Positions 23,724-34,118 of a DNA stretch of 64,000 nucleotides are shown one piece after another (within the stretch, counting starts at the first letter, position 1; the number at the start of each line of letters is the position of its first letter). The notes below the pieces were generated by a model, which was given only the letters and a program-made list of their open reading frames with translations, was not told the DNA's origin and did no database searches. The translations under genes and the position numbers were made by a program. The stretch is from the NCBI GenBank assembly GCA_947095585.1, contig OX352761.1, positions 86,680,419-86,744,418 on the forward strand, given 5' to 3'. The DNA comes from Nephrocerus scutellatus (Eukaryota > Arthropoda > Insecta > Diptera > Pipunculidae).

Positions 23724-24879
23724 ATGGCTGAAGCTAAAATTAATAAATTACAACTTCAGCGTCAAGTGTATATCGATCAAATGGAGCGGGCGGAAAAGTT
23801 TGTAACCGAAAATGGCGCAGTAGCATCATATCCTTAGCTAGAATGACGGCTAATAAATCTAGACAAAACGTTTGAAAACATTTGTGCTGCTCAAGCTGCT
23901 TTAGAAGTTCTTGGTCCATTAGAAATAGCGAAGAAAACTAGATCAGATTTCGAAGAATTGTATTTTTTGGTAAAGCCAGCTTTGCAAGTGCACATGTGTA
24001 GACTGCAGAAAGAAAAAACGCCCACCGATAGAAAAACTACCGATCAAAGGCACGCGATGTCTAAATTACCTATAATTGAAATTAAACCGTTCTCGGGAGA
24101 TTATACAAAGTGGTTAGAATTTCATGAAGCATTCAATACACTTGTTCACGACAATAAAATGTTAAACGATGTTTCAAGGTTTCAATACCTACGAAATTCA
24201 TTAACAAGTAGTGTATCTCGAGTGATAGACTCACTTGAACTTACTGGTCAGAACTATCACGAGGCTATTAATCTATTATCAGAGCGGTATAACAATAAAA
24301 AACTCATATGCTCGGAACATATTAGATCTATTTTTGCATTAAAGGCAATCACGAAATCATCGGCCAACCAGCTTCGAGAACTTATTGATTGCATCACGCT
24401 CATTAACCTCATTAGGCCGACCCACTCAACAATGGGACGATATTATTGTGTATATTATTTATACAAAAATTGATCCTGAAACTCGCGGTAAATGGGATGA
24501 CGAATCTCCATCTGATCGTTTATGTACATTGGAAGAACTGTTCAAATTTCTAAATCGTCGATGCCAGAATTTAGAAGGTAGTAGTACTATAACGCTAACG
24601 CAAGTACAATCAAAAGGTTCGGTTCAATCAATTCGTCGGCCAGCTACTCAAGGTCAATCTTCATTTGTAACTTCATCAACGTTTAAGTGTCTATACTGTT
24701 TAATGAACAATCACAGGATATATCGATGCCGGAAGTTCTTAAATAGCTCAATTGATGATAGAAATCGGGAAATCGCTAGGCTCAAAATATGTTCCATCTG
24801 TCTAAAATCGGGTCATACAGCGCTCTCGTGCCCATAAAATTCGTCATGTTTTAAATGCAATGCGAAACATCACACACTT
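23724..24879 (+). pseudogene. BEL-Pao gag
   Basis: Gag starts at the ATG at 23724 (MAEAKINKLQLQRQ). It shows the DUF1759-type region with KPFSGDYTKWLEFHEAF at about 24090-24140. Three zinc knuckles follow: CLYCLMNNHRIYRC, CSICLKSGHTALSC and CFKCNAKHHTLLH, between about 24690 and 24890. It is disabled by a TAG near 23836, a frameshift near 24400 and a TAA at 24835-24837. In the family, Gag forms the particle that packages element RNA in the cytoplasm. Confidence 0.9.
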
Positions 24880-25630
24880 TTGCACTTTGACAACGCTCGT
24901 CTTGCCCAAGCTAATATTGAACACGCAAATAATTCTAGTGATGTGAAAAATACTCAAAATGTAAGCAGATCTTCAAACCAAGCCGAATCAGTGTCATTAC
25001 ATACGATATCAAAAAGCAAGAATTATTATAGCTCAAATAATAATGTTTCTAATGGTTATGTTTATCTAGCAACGGCTGTAGTTAAGGTGTTAAAAAATGA
25101 TGGAACAGCAGTTCTTGGGCGAGTATTGTTGGAGTCAGCATCACAGCTAAGTTTTATTACACAATCATTTGAAGCACAACTTAACTTAAAATATGAAAGA
25201 AGTCAAACACCTGTCTGCGGCATCGGGAGTTCAGCAGTAGCAAGCAATTCACGAACATTCATAACGATTCAATCATGCGTCAATTAATTTCCAACTGAAT
25301 TAGAGGTGCACGTATTGCCAACCATATCAGGCAAACAACCGTCAATGAGAATGAATACATCACTGTGGAAAATACCAAGCAATATTCAGCTAGCTGATCC
25401 ACACTTCGACGCTCCTCAGAAGATTGACATGCTATTGACGCTCAATTGTTTTTCAATTTACTTTCGGTGGGCCAAATTAAAATGTCTGACAATCTGCCAA
25501 TATTGCAAAATACCTTATTGGGCTGGGTAATTTCTGGAAGGTCAACAATAAACGCTCAACACACTTACTCTTGTAACGTTGCAACTGTTGATGACGTGGA
25601 AGACCAGTGTTCAAACCTTCACAGAGAACT
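24880..25630 (+). pseudogene. BEL-Pao protease region
   Basis: The frame continues from gag into an aspartic-protease-like segment. The expected LLDSGSQ-type active site reads RVLLESASQLSFIT (about 25118-25160), with Glu in place of the catalytic Asp. A TAA at 25285-25287 and a frameshift near 25445 break the frame. Downstream, the GQIKMSDNLPILQNTLLGW segment fits the BEL protease-RT linker. Confidence 0.8.
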
Positions 25631-25632
25631 TC

Positions 25633-26210
25633 TTTCATATGTACATACGTGTGTACATATGCTTGCATTAAATTCTAATTGCCCATCGACAGCTTTCAGT
25701 TGCTGCAGTCAAAATTCATGTATGTCACACTACATAATTCGTTATGTGATTTATTTCCGCTGTAGGTCATTGCACATTGCGAAATTGATCGCATGTGCAA
25801 CGAACTACAGCAAAAGAAAAACCAAAAAAATGAAATTAGCTTGCAATGCACATTTAGCAATTTAAGCAAAATAATATTATAAAAATCAGCAATAATTAGT
25901 ATTGCCATTTAGCAATGTAAACGAAATAATATTATAAGAATCAGCAAAAATTTAGTATTTAAGAAGAAATATTTTTAATAAAAGACGAGAGAATTATTCA
26001 AGCCATTGGAGTGTTTACTTCTTTCCATTCGCCAGCTAACCAAGTTCAAGTGCTTGTGTTAACCCTATACGTTATCTTGGTGTCATCGCCTTGATAACAA
26101 TTACAACATTTTGATTGGTAAATTCACCTTTCACAAATATTTTTATCCTTGTCCTTGTGCATTCGCTTGGACAAGTCATTCAGCAAACATTTGATTGGTA
26201 AAATCACCTT
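25633..26210. mobile_element. Insertion in BEL pol, possible solo LTR
   Basis: About 580 bp without BEL similarity separates the protease linker from the RT start (NQDTNKILQRFWEIE). TTTCATA occurs at both edges (about 25636 and 26210), a candidate target duplication. Inside are an AATAAA string near 25978 and two direct copies of a TTGATTGGTAAA-TCACCTTTCA block (about 26112 and 26190). Repeats of CAATAATTAGTATTG type lie near 25890-25960. The family is unknown to me. Confidence 0.45.
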
Positions 26211-27644
26211 TCATAAACAACCAGGATACAAACAAAATTCTTCAAAGATTCTGGGAAATCGAAACCTGTGAACCAAACGTAGCCACTCTGACTCCTGAGG
26301 AAGAGAATTGTGAGAAGCACTTCAATGATACAGTTGCCCGAGATTCACAAGGTAAATTAATTGTTTCATTACCATTATTAAAGTCACCGTCGAGTTTAGG
26401 TAATTCCCGTACCATGGCTGAAAAACGTTCCTTCACCTTAGAGGCCCGACTAAGCAAAAATACAGTATTGAAACAGCAGTACAGTCAGTTCTTGATGAAT
26501 ATCAAGCACTGGGCCACGAAGACGATGCTCACTTTCAATATATCCTTTGGCGTAATACGCTGGATGACAAGTTAACAACTTTTCAATTGGAAACTGTTAC
26601 ATATGGCACGGCGTCCGCGCGTTATCTAGCAACAAAGTGCTTACAGCGACTTGCACTAGAGGAAATGAACAATTATCCGCGGGCTAGTGAAGTAATACTT
26701 AGGGACGTATATGTGGATGATGTGCTAACCGGTTCCGAGTCATTGGAACATGCAATTTGTGTAAAAACTCAAACCATCGACATGCTTAGCACAGCTGGAA
26801 TGGAACTAAGGAAATGGTGTTCCAATCACCCAGCTTTACTATCAGATATTCCAGCTGAAAATCGCGAAAAATTACTGAATCTTGATGACGGCGATGCAAT
26901 CAAAACACTACGTTTATTTTGGCAACCTCAATCTGACCATTTTCGTTTCAATGTGAAGCTGTTAGAAAACGCTAACCGTATAACAAAACGTACGGTCATA
27001 GCAGACATCGCAAGAATTTTCGATCCCCTTGGGTTAACCGGACCAGTTATAATACTTGCAAAAATATTCATGCAACAATTGTGGCTATTGAAACAAAAAT
27101 TGGGACGCAGCCTTACCACAAAATCTACATACAAAATGGCACAATTTTAGAACGAGCTTGCAGCTTCTGAACTATTTTCGGATTGATAGATATCTATTTT
27201 CAGATGCAGCAATAAAATCAATCCAGTTGCATGGATACACCGATGCTAGCGAGAAGGCTTATGGATGTGCGATTTAAATACGTAGTGTTAACTCAAACCA
27301 AGCGATCACAGTCAAGTTACTTTGCTCTAAATCAAAGGTAGCACCATCTTAGCACATCTACCACACTGCCCAGACTAGAATTGTATGCAGCACAATTACT
27401 CGCACAAACAATGGAGAAAATTGAACCGATTCTTAATCTAAACATTGAGAAGAAGTTTTATTGGATGGACTCGAAAATTGCGCTCTCTTGGATTGGAGGT
27501 CATCCATCATATTGGAAAACATTCGTTGCTAATCGAGTTGCAAAAATCCAAGAAATCAGCTCAAAGGACGAGTGGAATTACGTTGATTCTAAAAACAATG
27601 CTGCTGATGTCATTTCACGTTGTCATGGCAACGTCTCAAGTTGA
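26195..27644 (+). pseudogene. BEL-Pao reverse transcriptase and RNase H
   Basis: RT begins LQRFWEIE (about 26239) and continues to the YQALGHEDDAHF-like region near 26500. There a deletion of roughly 150 codons removes the RT fingers, joining straight to HFQYILWRNTL. The catalytic YVDDVL motif survives (about 26710), with the GMELRKWCSN and IFDPLGLTGPV motifs. RNase H follows at about 27200-27644 (RLELYAAQLLA, FYWMDSKIALSWI, WNYVDSKNNAADVISR). Stops and frameshifts occur near 27150, 27280 and 27350. Confidence 0.9.
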
Positions 27645-29251
27645 TTTAATGGTCCAGAGTATTTGTTATTGCCGGAAGATTTCTAGAACGTCAAGAGATC
27701 TTGGTTCGAATTGGATAGTCAAAAACGAAAACTCGTGAAATAAGTACTTACGACAACGCAAGATGACAACGAACACTTGCTTCAGCGCATCAAATTTAGA
27801 AACAGCTTTATTTCTTTTCGTAATGTCATGGCGTATATTCTTCGTTTTTTGCACAATACACGAAGGCAGAATCGGAAAACTCGAAAATTTGGAAATCTAA
27901 GTCAAGAAGAGTTGAACTTTGGATTACAAACTATCATAAAATTAGTTCAGAGATTAGAATTTCCGGATGAGCTAGCGCTGTTGGAATCTAACAAAAATCT
28001 CATATAAACAGTTTATCCGTTTTCCTAGACGATGAAAAAGTAATTCGAGTTGGTGGACGACTTCAACTCTCCGAAATTCCTTATAGTTCCAAACATCCAA
28101 TTCTGCATTTCTTTACACTTACCCTCCTTAATTATCTTCATATAAAACATTTACATGCAGGTCCACAGGCTTTACTCGCTGCCGTAAGACAAAATAACTG
28201 GCCACTACAAGGAAGACGACTTGTTCATAAGGTGTTCCGGAGTTGTATTAGATGTTTTAAAACTAGGCCAACCTGCATTCATCAGATAATGGGAAATTTG
28301 CCTCTAGAACGCATTAAATGTGCGCCACCATTTTCTAATGTCGGCGTGCACTATTGTGGTCCAGTTTATGTGCACTACAAAATAAGAAGGAAGGCTCCTA
28401 CCAAGGCATACATATCCGTTTTCGTATGTTTTGCAATTAAGGCTGTGCATCTCGAGTTGGTGACAGAATTAACAACTGCTGCATTCATTGGGGCACTCAA
28501 AAGATTTGTGCCAACAAGAGGATTGTGTTCAAACATATTTTGTCGGAGCCAACTCCAAATTAAATGAGTTATTCATTTTATTCTCTTCGCAGGAACACAA
28601 CGATGCCATCATTAACATGTGTCAAGCAGATGGAATAACGTGGCACTTTGATCCACCTGCGTCTCCGCACTTTGGCGGGTTATACGAAGCAGCGGTGAAA
28701 TCTGCGAAATTTCACCTGAAACGGGTGTATGCAAACTCCTCTTTGACGTTCGAAGAGTTCAACACCGTCATAAAACAAATAGAGGCCGTATTAAATTTGC
28801 GGCCATTAACTCCAAGTTCGTCAAATCCAAATGACTTCACTGCCATTACGCCCGGTCACTTTCTTATTGGCAGGCCATTAAATGAAATTATTGAGCCAAA
28901 TATTGAAGACGAAAAAAAAAGGTGGAGATTCGTTCAACAACTTCACCAGCATTTTTTATCAAGATGGTCAAACGAGTACCTGGCAGAACCAAACCAAGCA
29001 GCATCGCCGGAAGTGGACGTCGAAAGAACGAAATGTTGCGTTTGGAGAATTGATAATTTTGAAGGATGAAAACCTTCCACCACTATAGTGGCGACTTGGG
29101 CGAATCGTTGCTACTCATTGCGGAAATATAAGGGTAGTCACTATCAATACTTCTCAAGGACAGATTAAACGAGCTATATCAAAGATCTGCCCACTCCCGA
29201 TCAGCTATGGTAACAATGAAGAATTGAAAGCACAAGTCTTTGCCGCCTTGA
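27645..29251 (+). pseudogene. BEL-Pao integrase
   Basis: The H2C2 zinc-binding region lies near 28130-28320, followed by the core: ISVFVCFAIKAVHLELV (D-to-A-like change in the usual DLATKAVHLE pattern), a damaged second motif near 28500-28560, then HFDPPASPHFGGLYEAAVKSAK (about 28650-28710) with the glutamate conserved. The C-terminal GHFLIGRPL and LKDENLPPL-W-LGR strings end near 29200. There are frameshifts near 28010, 28500 and 29050. The 3' LTR starts right after the coding end. Confidence 0.85.
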
Positions 29252-29950
29252 TGTTCACGCAACATAAAACAAAACATCACAACACTAAAGATGTCTGTTA
29301 TTGACACAATCAATCAATTTATACTTATCTGTAAATTTGATAATTCCCAATATAAATCCAACCTAAAAACTAAATTAATGCATGTATTAAATTCACTATA
29401 GTACATTATGTACTATTATACAATACTTATCTTTAATGTTTAGCCAGCTAGGATTCTATTAATTTTCATAAATGACAATTTAAATTTGGTCACTTTAATT
29501 ATCAATAACAAAAAAAAATTGTCTTAAAACTTTGACGTTCATTGAAATACATAACAGAACGCCAGAGACATCTAGTATTCACATTTATTTATATCAATAC
29601 TTTTTGCGATAATAGCCACCTAGAGTGTATATGTACTAATAATAGCCGTATTTTTTTTGTGCCGAGGAACAACAACAATTGCACTATCGAATTCCTTCTA
29701 TGGAATTGTGAAAACCTGCTGTTTGGCTGGTTTTGACATTCGAATTCCGAATACGCTCTGCATATAAAATGCAGCTTATATATCTTTTGTAAGAGGTAGA
29801 ATGTGCTACTTCCTTCTTCTTCGTAAAACGTCAAGTCATGCGGACATAAAATTATCATACAATAAAATTTTATTATTAAGTTATTAGAAAATTTGGATTT
29901 TAATATAATAATAAAATTAAAAGACTTTAAAAAAGCTTATAGTCCTATCA
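29252..29950 (+). mobile_element. BEL-Pao 3' LTR
   Basis: It starts TGTTCACGCAAC and ends AGTCCTATCA, 699 bp. It differs from the 5' LTR mainly by a 139-bp MITE insertion (29639-29777) and two small deletions. The right target duplication is GCTGG at 29951-29955. Confidence 0.95.
29639..29777. mobile_element. MITE, family M2, in the BEL 3' LTR
   Basis: The insertion is absent from the 5' LTR of the same provirus. Its ends are inverted: AATAGCCGTATTTT pairs with the reverse complement of AAAATGCAGCTTAT. It is related to the copies at 54161 and 54295, all with GCCGAGGAA, AACAACAATTGCACT and a palindromic GGAATTC-like core. Confidence 0.8.
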
Positions 29951-30137
29951 GCTGGTGCTATGAAATTTGATCAAGAATGTGCCATAGAGATTTTGATGTG
30001 TTGATTCCGTAGATAGGGTTCCATTAAAATCGTTGATCAGTATTATGCCGGCTGATACTTCTTCTATTTCTGGGAGTTGCTGACTATTGACAAAGTTGCA
30101 AGTAGCTTTTGCGCTTTTTAAAATGTTTGGTATACAG
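29951..30137 (-). pseudogene. Errantivirus-type env fragment, middle part
   Basis: This is the minus-strand continuation of 22485-22746, exactly flanked by the BEL target duplication on one side and the Harbinger duplication (CAG, 30135-30137) on the other. It holds an N-glycosylation-like NDFNGT sequence. It is a broken relic. Confidence 0.6.
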
Positions 30138-30458
30138 TGGCCCTATTCTGGTTTTCCCGGGGAATTGGGAATTGGGGAAAAATATTTTGATAATTTACAA
30201 CTACAATAATTCCCAACTTTTTATTCCATATTTCCCCAAAGTGTATTCTGGCAAATTTGGAATTACTTCCAAATTTAGTACATTTAGTACAAATGTTCAC
30301 CATTAATGTCGTTCATATTTGAAAAAAAATACAATTTGCTGTCATATAATTATAAACAATTAAATCTTTATACTCGTTAAATTCGTGTTTAAAAAGTAAA
30401 AATTTAAATTTAATATTTAGAATAAACTTAATATTTATAATCAAGTGTTTTTTTTTCA

Positions 30459-32056
30459 ATGGCAAGACGACTACTTCATCATTTCTATGATGACGAAGAA
30501 GACAAGCGCTATAATTTAAGAATTAGGCGTAAATATTTACGGGATTCATCCAACCCCTTTGAAATACACGAAGCGGAGTTTATCAATATATATAGGATGC
30601 CCCAGGCATTGGTATTTGCGTTGAAAGATGAAATTGAAAGTTTTGTGGAGGTGTCAACTATACCAAAAGAGATTCGAGTACTAGTTGCGCTTGGTTTCTT
30701 GGCGGAAGGTAAGTTACTTTATATAAGGTTAAAGGTTATTTCTATACGTACAGTATAGGAACTTTCCAAAAGAGGGTCGGCATGAACTATCTTAATTGTG
30801 TTTCCCAAAGTGTGGTAAGCCGATGTATAATGGAAATTTGCAGTATCATTGACGAGCATTTAATGCAGGTATACATTAAATTTCTACAAACGCCAGCGGA
30901 AATGAACGATGTCAAACTAGAGTAAGTGTTTCTTTAACATTTAAATACACAACACATCTTTCGGAATTCTAATAACTTTTCCATTTCAGATTCTATGAAA
31001 AGTTCAATCTTCCTGGCGTAATCGGCTGCATTGATTGTACGCACGTCTCCATGTTCAGACCAGCGAAAAGAGTCGAACATGTTTATCTTAACCGACATCA
31101 CTATCATTCGAAGAATGTCCAGTTATTATGTAGCACAAATAACATTAAATTTTTTTTATATATATTCATTTTATATAGATTTTTTATAGATTTGCGATTC
31201 TAATCTCAGGATACTAAATGTGAATGCTTCATATGGAGGGTCAAACCACGATGCCACAATTTGGAAAAAATCATTGATTAAGGCATTTTTACACAACAAG
31301 TACGATGGAAGTTCACTGCAAAATACATATTTGTTAGGTAATTTTTTTATTTATTTTTCAACTTCAATAAATTCAATTACACTTATTTGTTATGTACATT
31401 TTTTATGTGGTTTTTAATTTCAAATTAAATTTTAAATAAACAGGTATACATTGTATACTCATTGCTTTTCATGGATTCATGTTGCTTAAATTAATTCATA
31501 AGAGCTTATTATAATTATTATTCATCTTCTAAATATTCGATGTCATCATATTGTCCACTGTTTAGAACTTGAGGCGAAATAACATTTTGATTGTTGCTGA
31601 AATATAAAGGTTTTATTAAATATTATTAAATTATACGATTATTTTATAATTTTTTTAGGTGATAGCGGCTACCCACTGCAACCGTGGCTCATGACGCCCA
31701 TACAAAATCCATCAAATGAGAGTGAGGAAAGGTACAACTCGAAACATAGAAAAATAAGAAATTGTATAGAGAGACTTAACGGGGTAATTAAGTCGAGGTA
31801 CAGGTGCCTAGCAAAAGACAGATGTCTCAAATATAACCCATATAAATTGGGGCTTATCATAAACACTTGTGCTACACTACACAACTTTCTAAAGCAGCAT
31901 AATTTTCTGGACGACCATGATTTAGTTAAAGGTGAAGAAACGCAATCAGACACTGAAGGCGATGATGACATATTCGCCGATTTAACTGATGAACGATTGT
32001 TGACAGCGGGTCGGGCAGTTAGAAATTCAATTGTGGACACATTTTTTTCTAGCTAA
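30459..32056 (+). CDS. Harbinger (HARBI1-like) transposase, probably one frame defect
   Basis: The proposed exons are 30459..30708, 30759..30921, 30990..about 31128, 31190..31337 and 31659..32056. Most joins have GT-AG ends and keep frame. Nuclease motifs in order are VIGCIDCTHV (first Asp, exon 3), GGSNHDATIW (second Asp, exon 4) and RNCIERLNGVIKSRYRCL (Glu, exon 5), giving a DDE catalytic triad. Exon 5 also has the typical DSGYPLQPWLMTP and LHNFLK strings and an acidic tail. At the third intron the only GT donor (31130) gives the wrong phase for the exon starting at 31190, so this copy probably has a small frame or splice defect there. Intron 4 holds the last exon of the opposite-strand gene. 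By family knowledge the protein cuts element ends and needs the Myb-like partner. Confidence 0.85.
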
Positions 32057-33104
32057 AATAAATTTATATTTTTATAATTCTTTTAATAAACTTACTTTTT
32101 TGACAACAAAAATCTTTCCAAAATTTGGTTCTTTTTTTCCATTGCCGCGGCACGTCGTTCTTGTGCTGCCGCAATACGCTTAATAGCATTTAATTTTTCC
32201 CGTTCTATTTCATAACCTTCTTTTAATAATGCGTCTCTTGTAAAGGCTGATCCTATGATTATATGAAAATATTAAGCAATAATGTATGTAATATAAGGAA
32301 ATGAATATTTAATGTTGTAAAAACCTCTAATGCGTTTAATGTCCGTAGAACAAAACGGCGTTTGGGACGAACTCGGTTCATTCATCCTTGATGGTATATC
32401 TGGATGAGTATTGGACTGTAAATGACAAAAAATTAAAACAATATTTGGAGCAAATGAAATATTAAATGTAAATTAGCCATTATGTACCTGATGTGTTGGT
32501 ATTTGTAAGCCTCCTTCATTATTGAAGGTACCGGTACAGGCCTCCGGGGAAATGATGTCCATAATTTTTTGGTCCAACACATTTAGCTCCGCCGGCCTTC
32601 TCGAGCTGCACTCTAACCCTAACCCTGTTCGGTTGTCGTACTCTTTTATATGAGCCCATTGAGTTCGAGCATATTTACTTACAATAAAATGTAATAAAAG
32701 ACAATTAGTAAATTATATTTACGAATACCTCACTTTATATACTTCATGTCTGTCCACGCTCGTTTCCATTTATCTGGATCCTTATATGCCCCTCCAATGG
32801 CATTCAGTCGTACCGAAATTTCTTTCCACTTTTCTTTATTTGTGTTTTTTGAATCGATCCCATTAAATCTGTGGATTGCAAAGCGATTGTAATTTCATAA
32901 TAATCTATAATGTAAAGAAACGTTATTATAACTACCTATCATTCGCTAAATCTATATCATCCAGCATTATGGTCACCATCATTTCTTTTTGCTCCTTGCT
33001 AACATTTTTACCCTAAAATTAATCATGATAGCTTATTTTATGTATCTTTATATTCAGATTAACACAGAAAATATTTATTGACTTACTCTGTTTGAAGCTG
33101 CCAT
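31518..33104 (-). CDS. Harbinger second protein, Myb/SANT-like DNA-binding, intact frame
   Basis: The proposed CDS is complement(join(31518..31596, 32096..32252, 32325..32415, 32488..32677, 32734..32868, 32936..33012, 33087..33104)), 248 codons. All six introns are GT-AG on the minus strand and every phase matches, with no stop until the end. It starts MAASNR. A Myb/SANT-like trihelix region follows (KEQKEMMVTIMLDDIDLAND, then EKWKEISVRLNAIGGAYKD and KWKRAWTDMK, about residues 10-75). A variable linker comes next, then a basic, charged helix (EREKLNAIKRIAAAQERRAA, about 186-205) and an acidic C terminus. Known Harbinger partners of this kind bind element ends and carry the transposase to the nucleus. 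The 499-bp last intron contains transposase exon 5 on the other strand. Confidence 0.85.
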
Positions 33105-33345
33105 TTTAAAAAAATTTATTTTATTTAAATAGTACCGAACTAATCGAACATTTACCACCAATTCCCCAAAAAATATGCAGGGAAAAATATAAGTCAAAAC
33201 TGCTACAAAATGGAAATATTTTTTCCCCATTCAAAAAAATTCCCAATCGCCAGAATACACTTTGGGAAAAAAAAAATTCCAAACTGCTAGAAACACGTCA
33301 AAAATTCCCAATTCCCAATTCCCCGGGAAAACCATAATAGGGCCA

Positions 33346-33553
33346 CAGGCTGTATTAGTTAAATTTTCAATACCTTGTGGTTTACATATAAACATTGAGT
33401 TACTTGATTGACATGTTCGCTTAAGGCCAGATGTTTCGTTCTTTGACTTCAAAATTGTTTCATACATTAAATCTATTACAATATTATTTCGTTTAATTGG
33501 TTTTAGAATGAGTTTTTCATAATTGTTGGGATTCACTAAAGGTAAGTTAATAA
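33346..33553 (-). pseudogene. Errantivirus-type env fragment, next part
   Basis: The minus-strand env relic resumes after the Harbinger duplication (CAG, 33346-33348) and stays open until the foldback element at 33554. It has several N-x-S/T sites. Removing the Harbinger element and one CAG rejoins it with 29951-30137 in frame, which supports the order of insertion. Confidence 0.6.
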
Positions 33554-33843
33554 TTGCTATATTGCTTTCAACAAAATGAGTTAGGTATTTTTTGTGGTTA
33601 ACGGCTGATTAAAGCAACAGCAAAAACTAACCAAATTTTGGTAAATTTTTTGTTTCATGTATTTGCCAACTTATCCATATATAATTTTTAAAAATCGACT
33701 CTGGTGGTGAGAATTATAAATAAAAATTTGGGTAAATATTTCTTAACCAAAAAATTTTTTTTGGTTAACGCTAACCATTTTCTGGTCTATCCAATGTGTT
33801 TGTTGTTGTAATTTTTATTTTTTTGTTGAAAGCAATATAGCAA
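33554..33843. mobile_element. Small foldback element in env
   Basis: A 290-bp element with perfect 23-bp inverted ends. TTGCTATATTGCTTTCAAC at 33554-33576 is complementary to GTTGAAAGCAATATAGCAA at 33821-33843. The interior has GGTTAACG and AAATTTTTTG-rich inverted words. Env coding sense continues on both sides, so this is an insertion. The target duplication is not clear and the family is unknown. Confidence 0.65.
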
Positions 33844-34095
33844 ATGTAGAGTATTGAAATTGAGTTACTAATAATTTTTACTTTAGCAAAATTTAAGGCT
33901 TATTCTATTGTAATATAAGGTAGATTTTCTTCTTAAATAGTGCTTATGGCTAAGTTTACTTCCTGCTTTGATAGTATGAGAGAGTTAATAATACCCAATT
34001 TAGCCCAATGTATGGCGTAATTTAAATTTTCTAATTCTTCTTTATATATTTTGAGTTTATACTGAATAACAGTTAGGATTTCATAATTGAATACT
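33844..34095 (-). pseudogene. Errantivirus-type env fragment, N-proximal part
   Basis: The minus-strand frame continues the env relic upstream of the foldback element, with two stops. The helical EELENLNYAIHWAKLGII stretch fits the N-proximal region of such proteins. It ends abruptly at the copia pol junction near 34100. Gag, pol and LTRs of the source element are not attached. Confidence 0.55.
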
Positions 34096-34118
34096 TTTTT
34101 TTCTTTTTGAAACTCTAG

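Larger units (their letters stand above)
30138..33345. mobile_element. PIF/Harbinger DNA transposon, two-gene
   Basis: The 3,208-bp element has long inverted ends. The left begins TGGCCCTATTCTGGTTTTCC and the right ends in its near-perfect complement, extending about 40 bp through the CCGGGGAATTGGGAATTG string. The 3-bp target duplication CAG lies at 30135-30137 and 33346-33348. It carries a transposase gene on the plus strand and a Myb/SANT-like gene on the minus strand, as expected of autonomous Harbinger elements. It is inserted in an errantivirus env relic and appears young. Confidence 0.92.
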
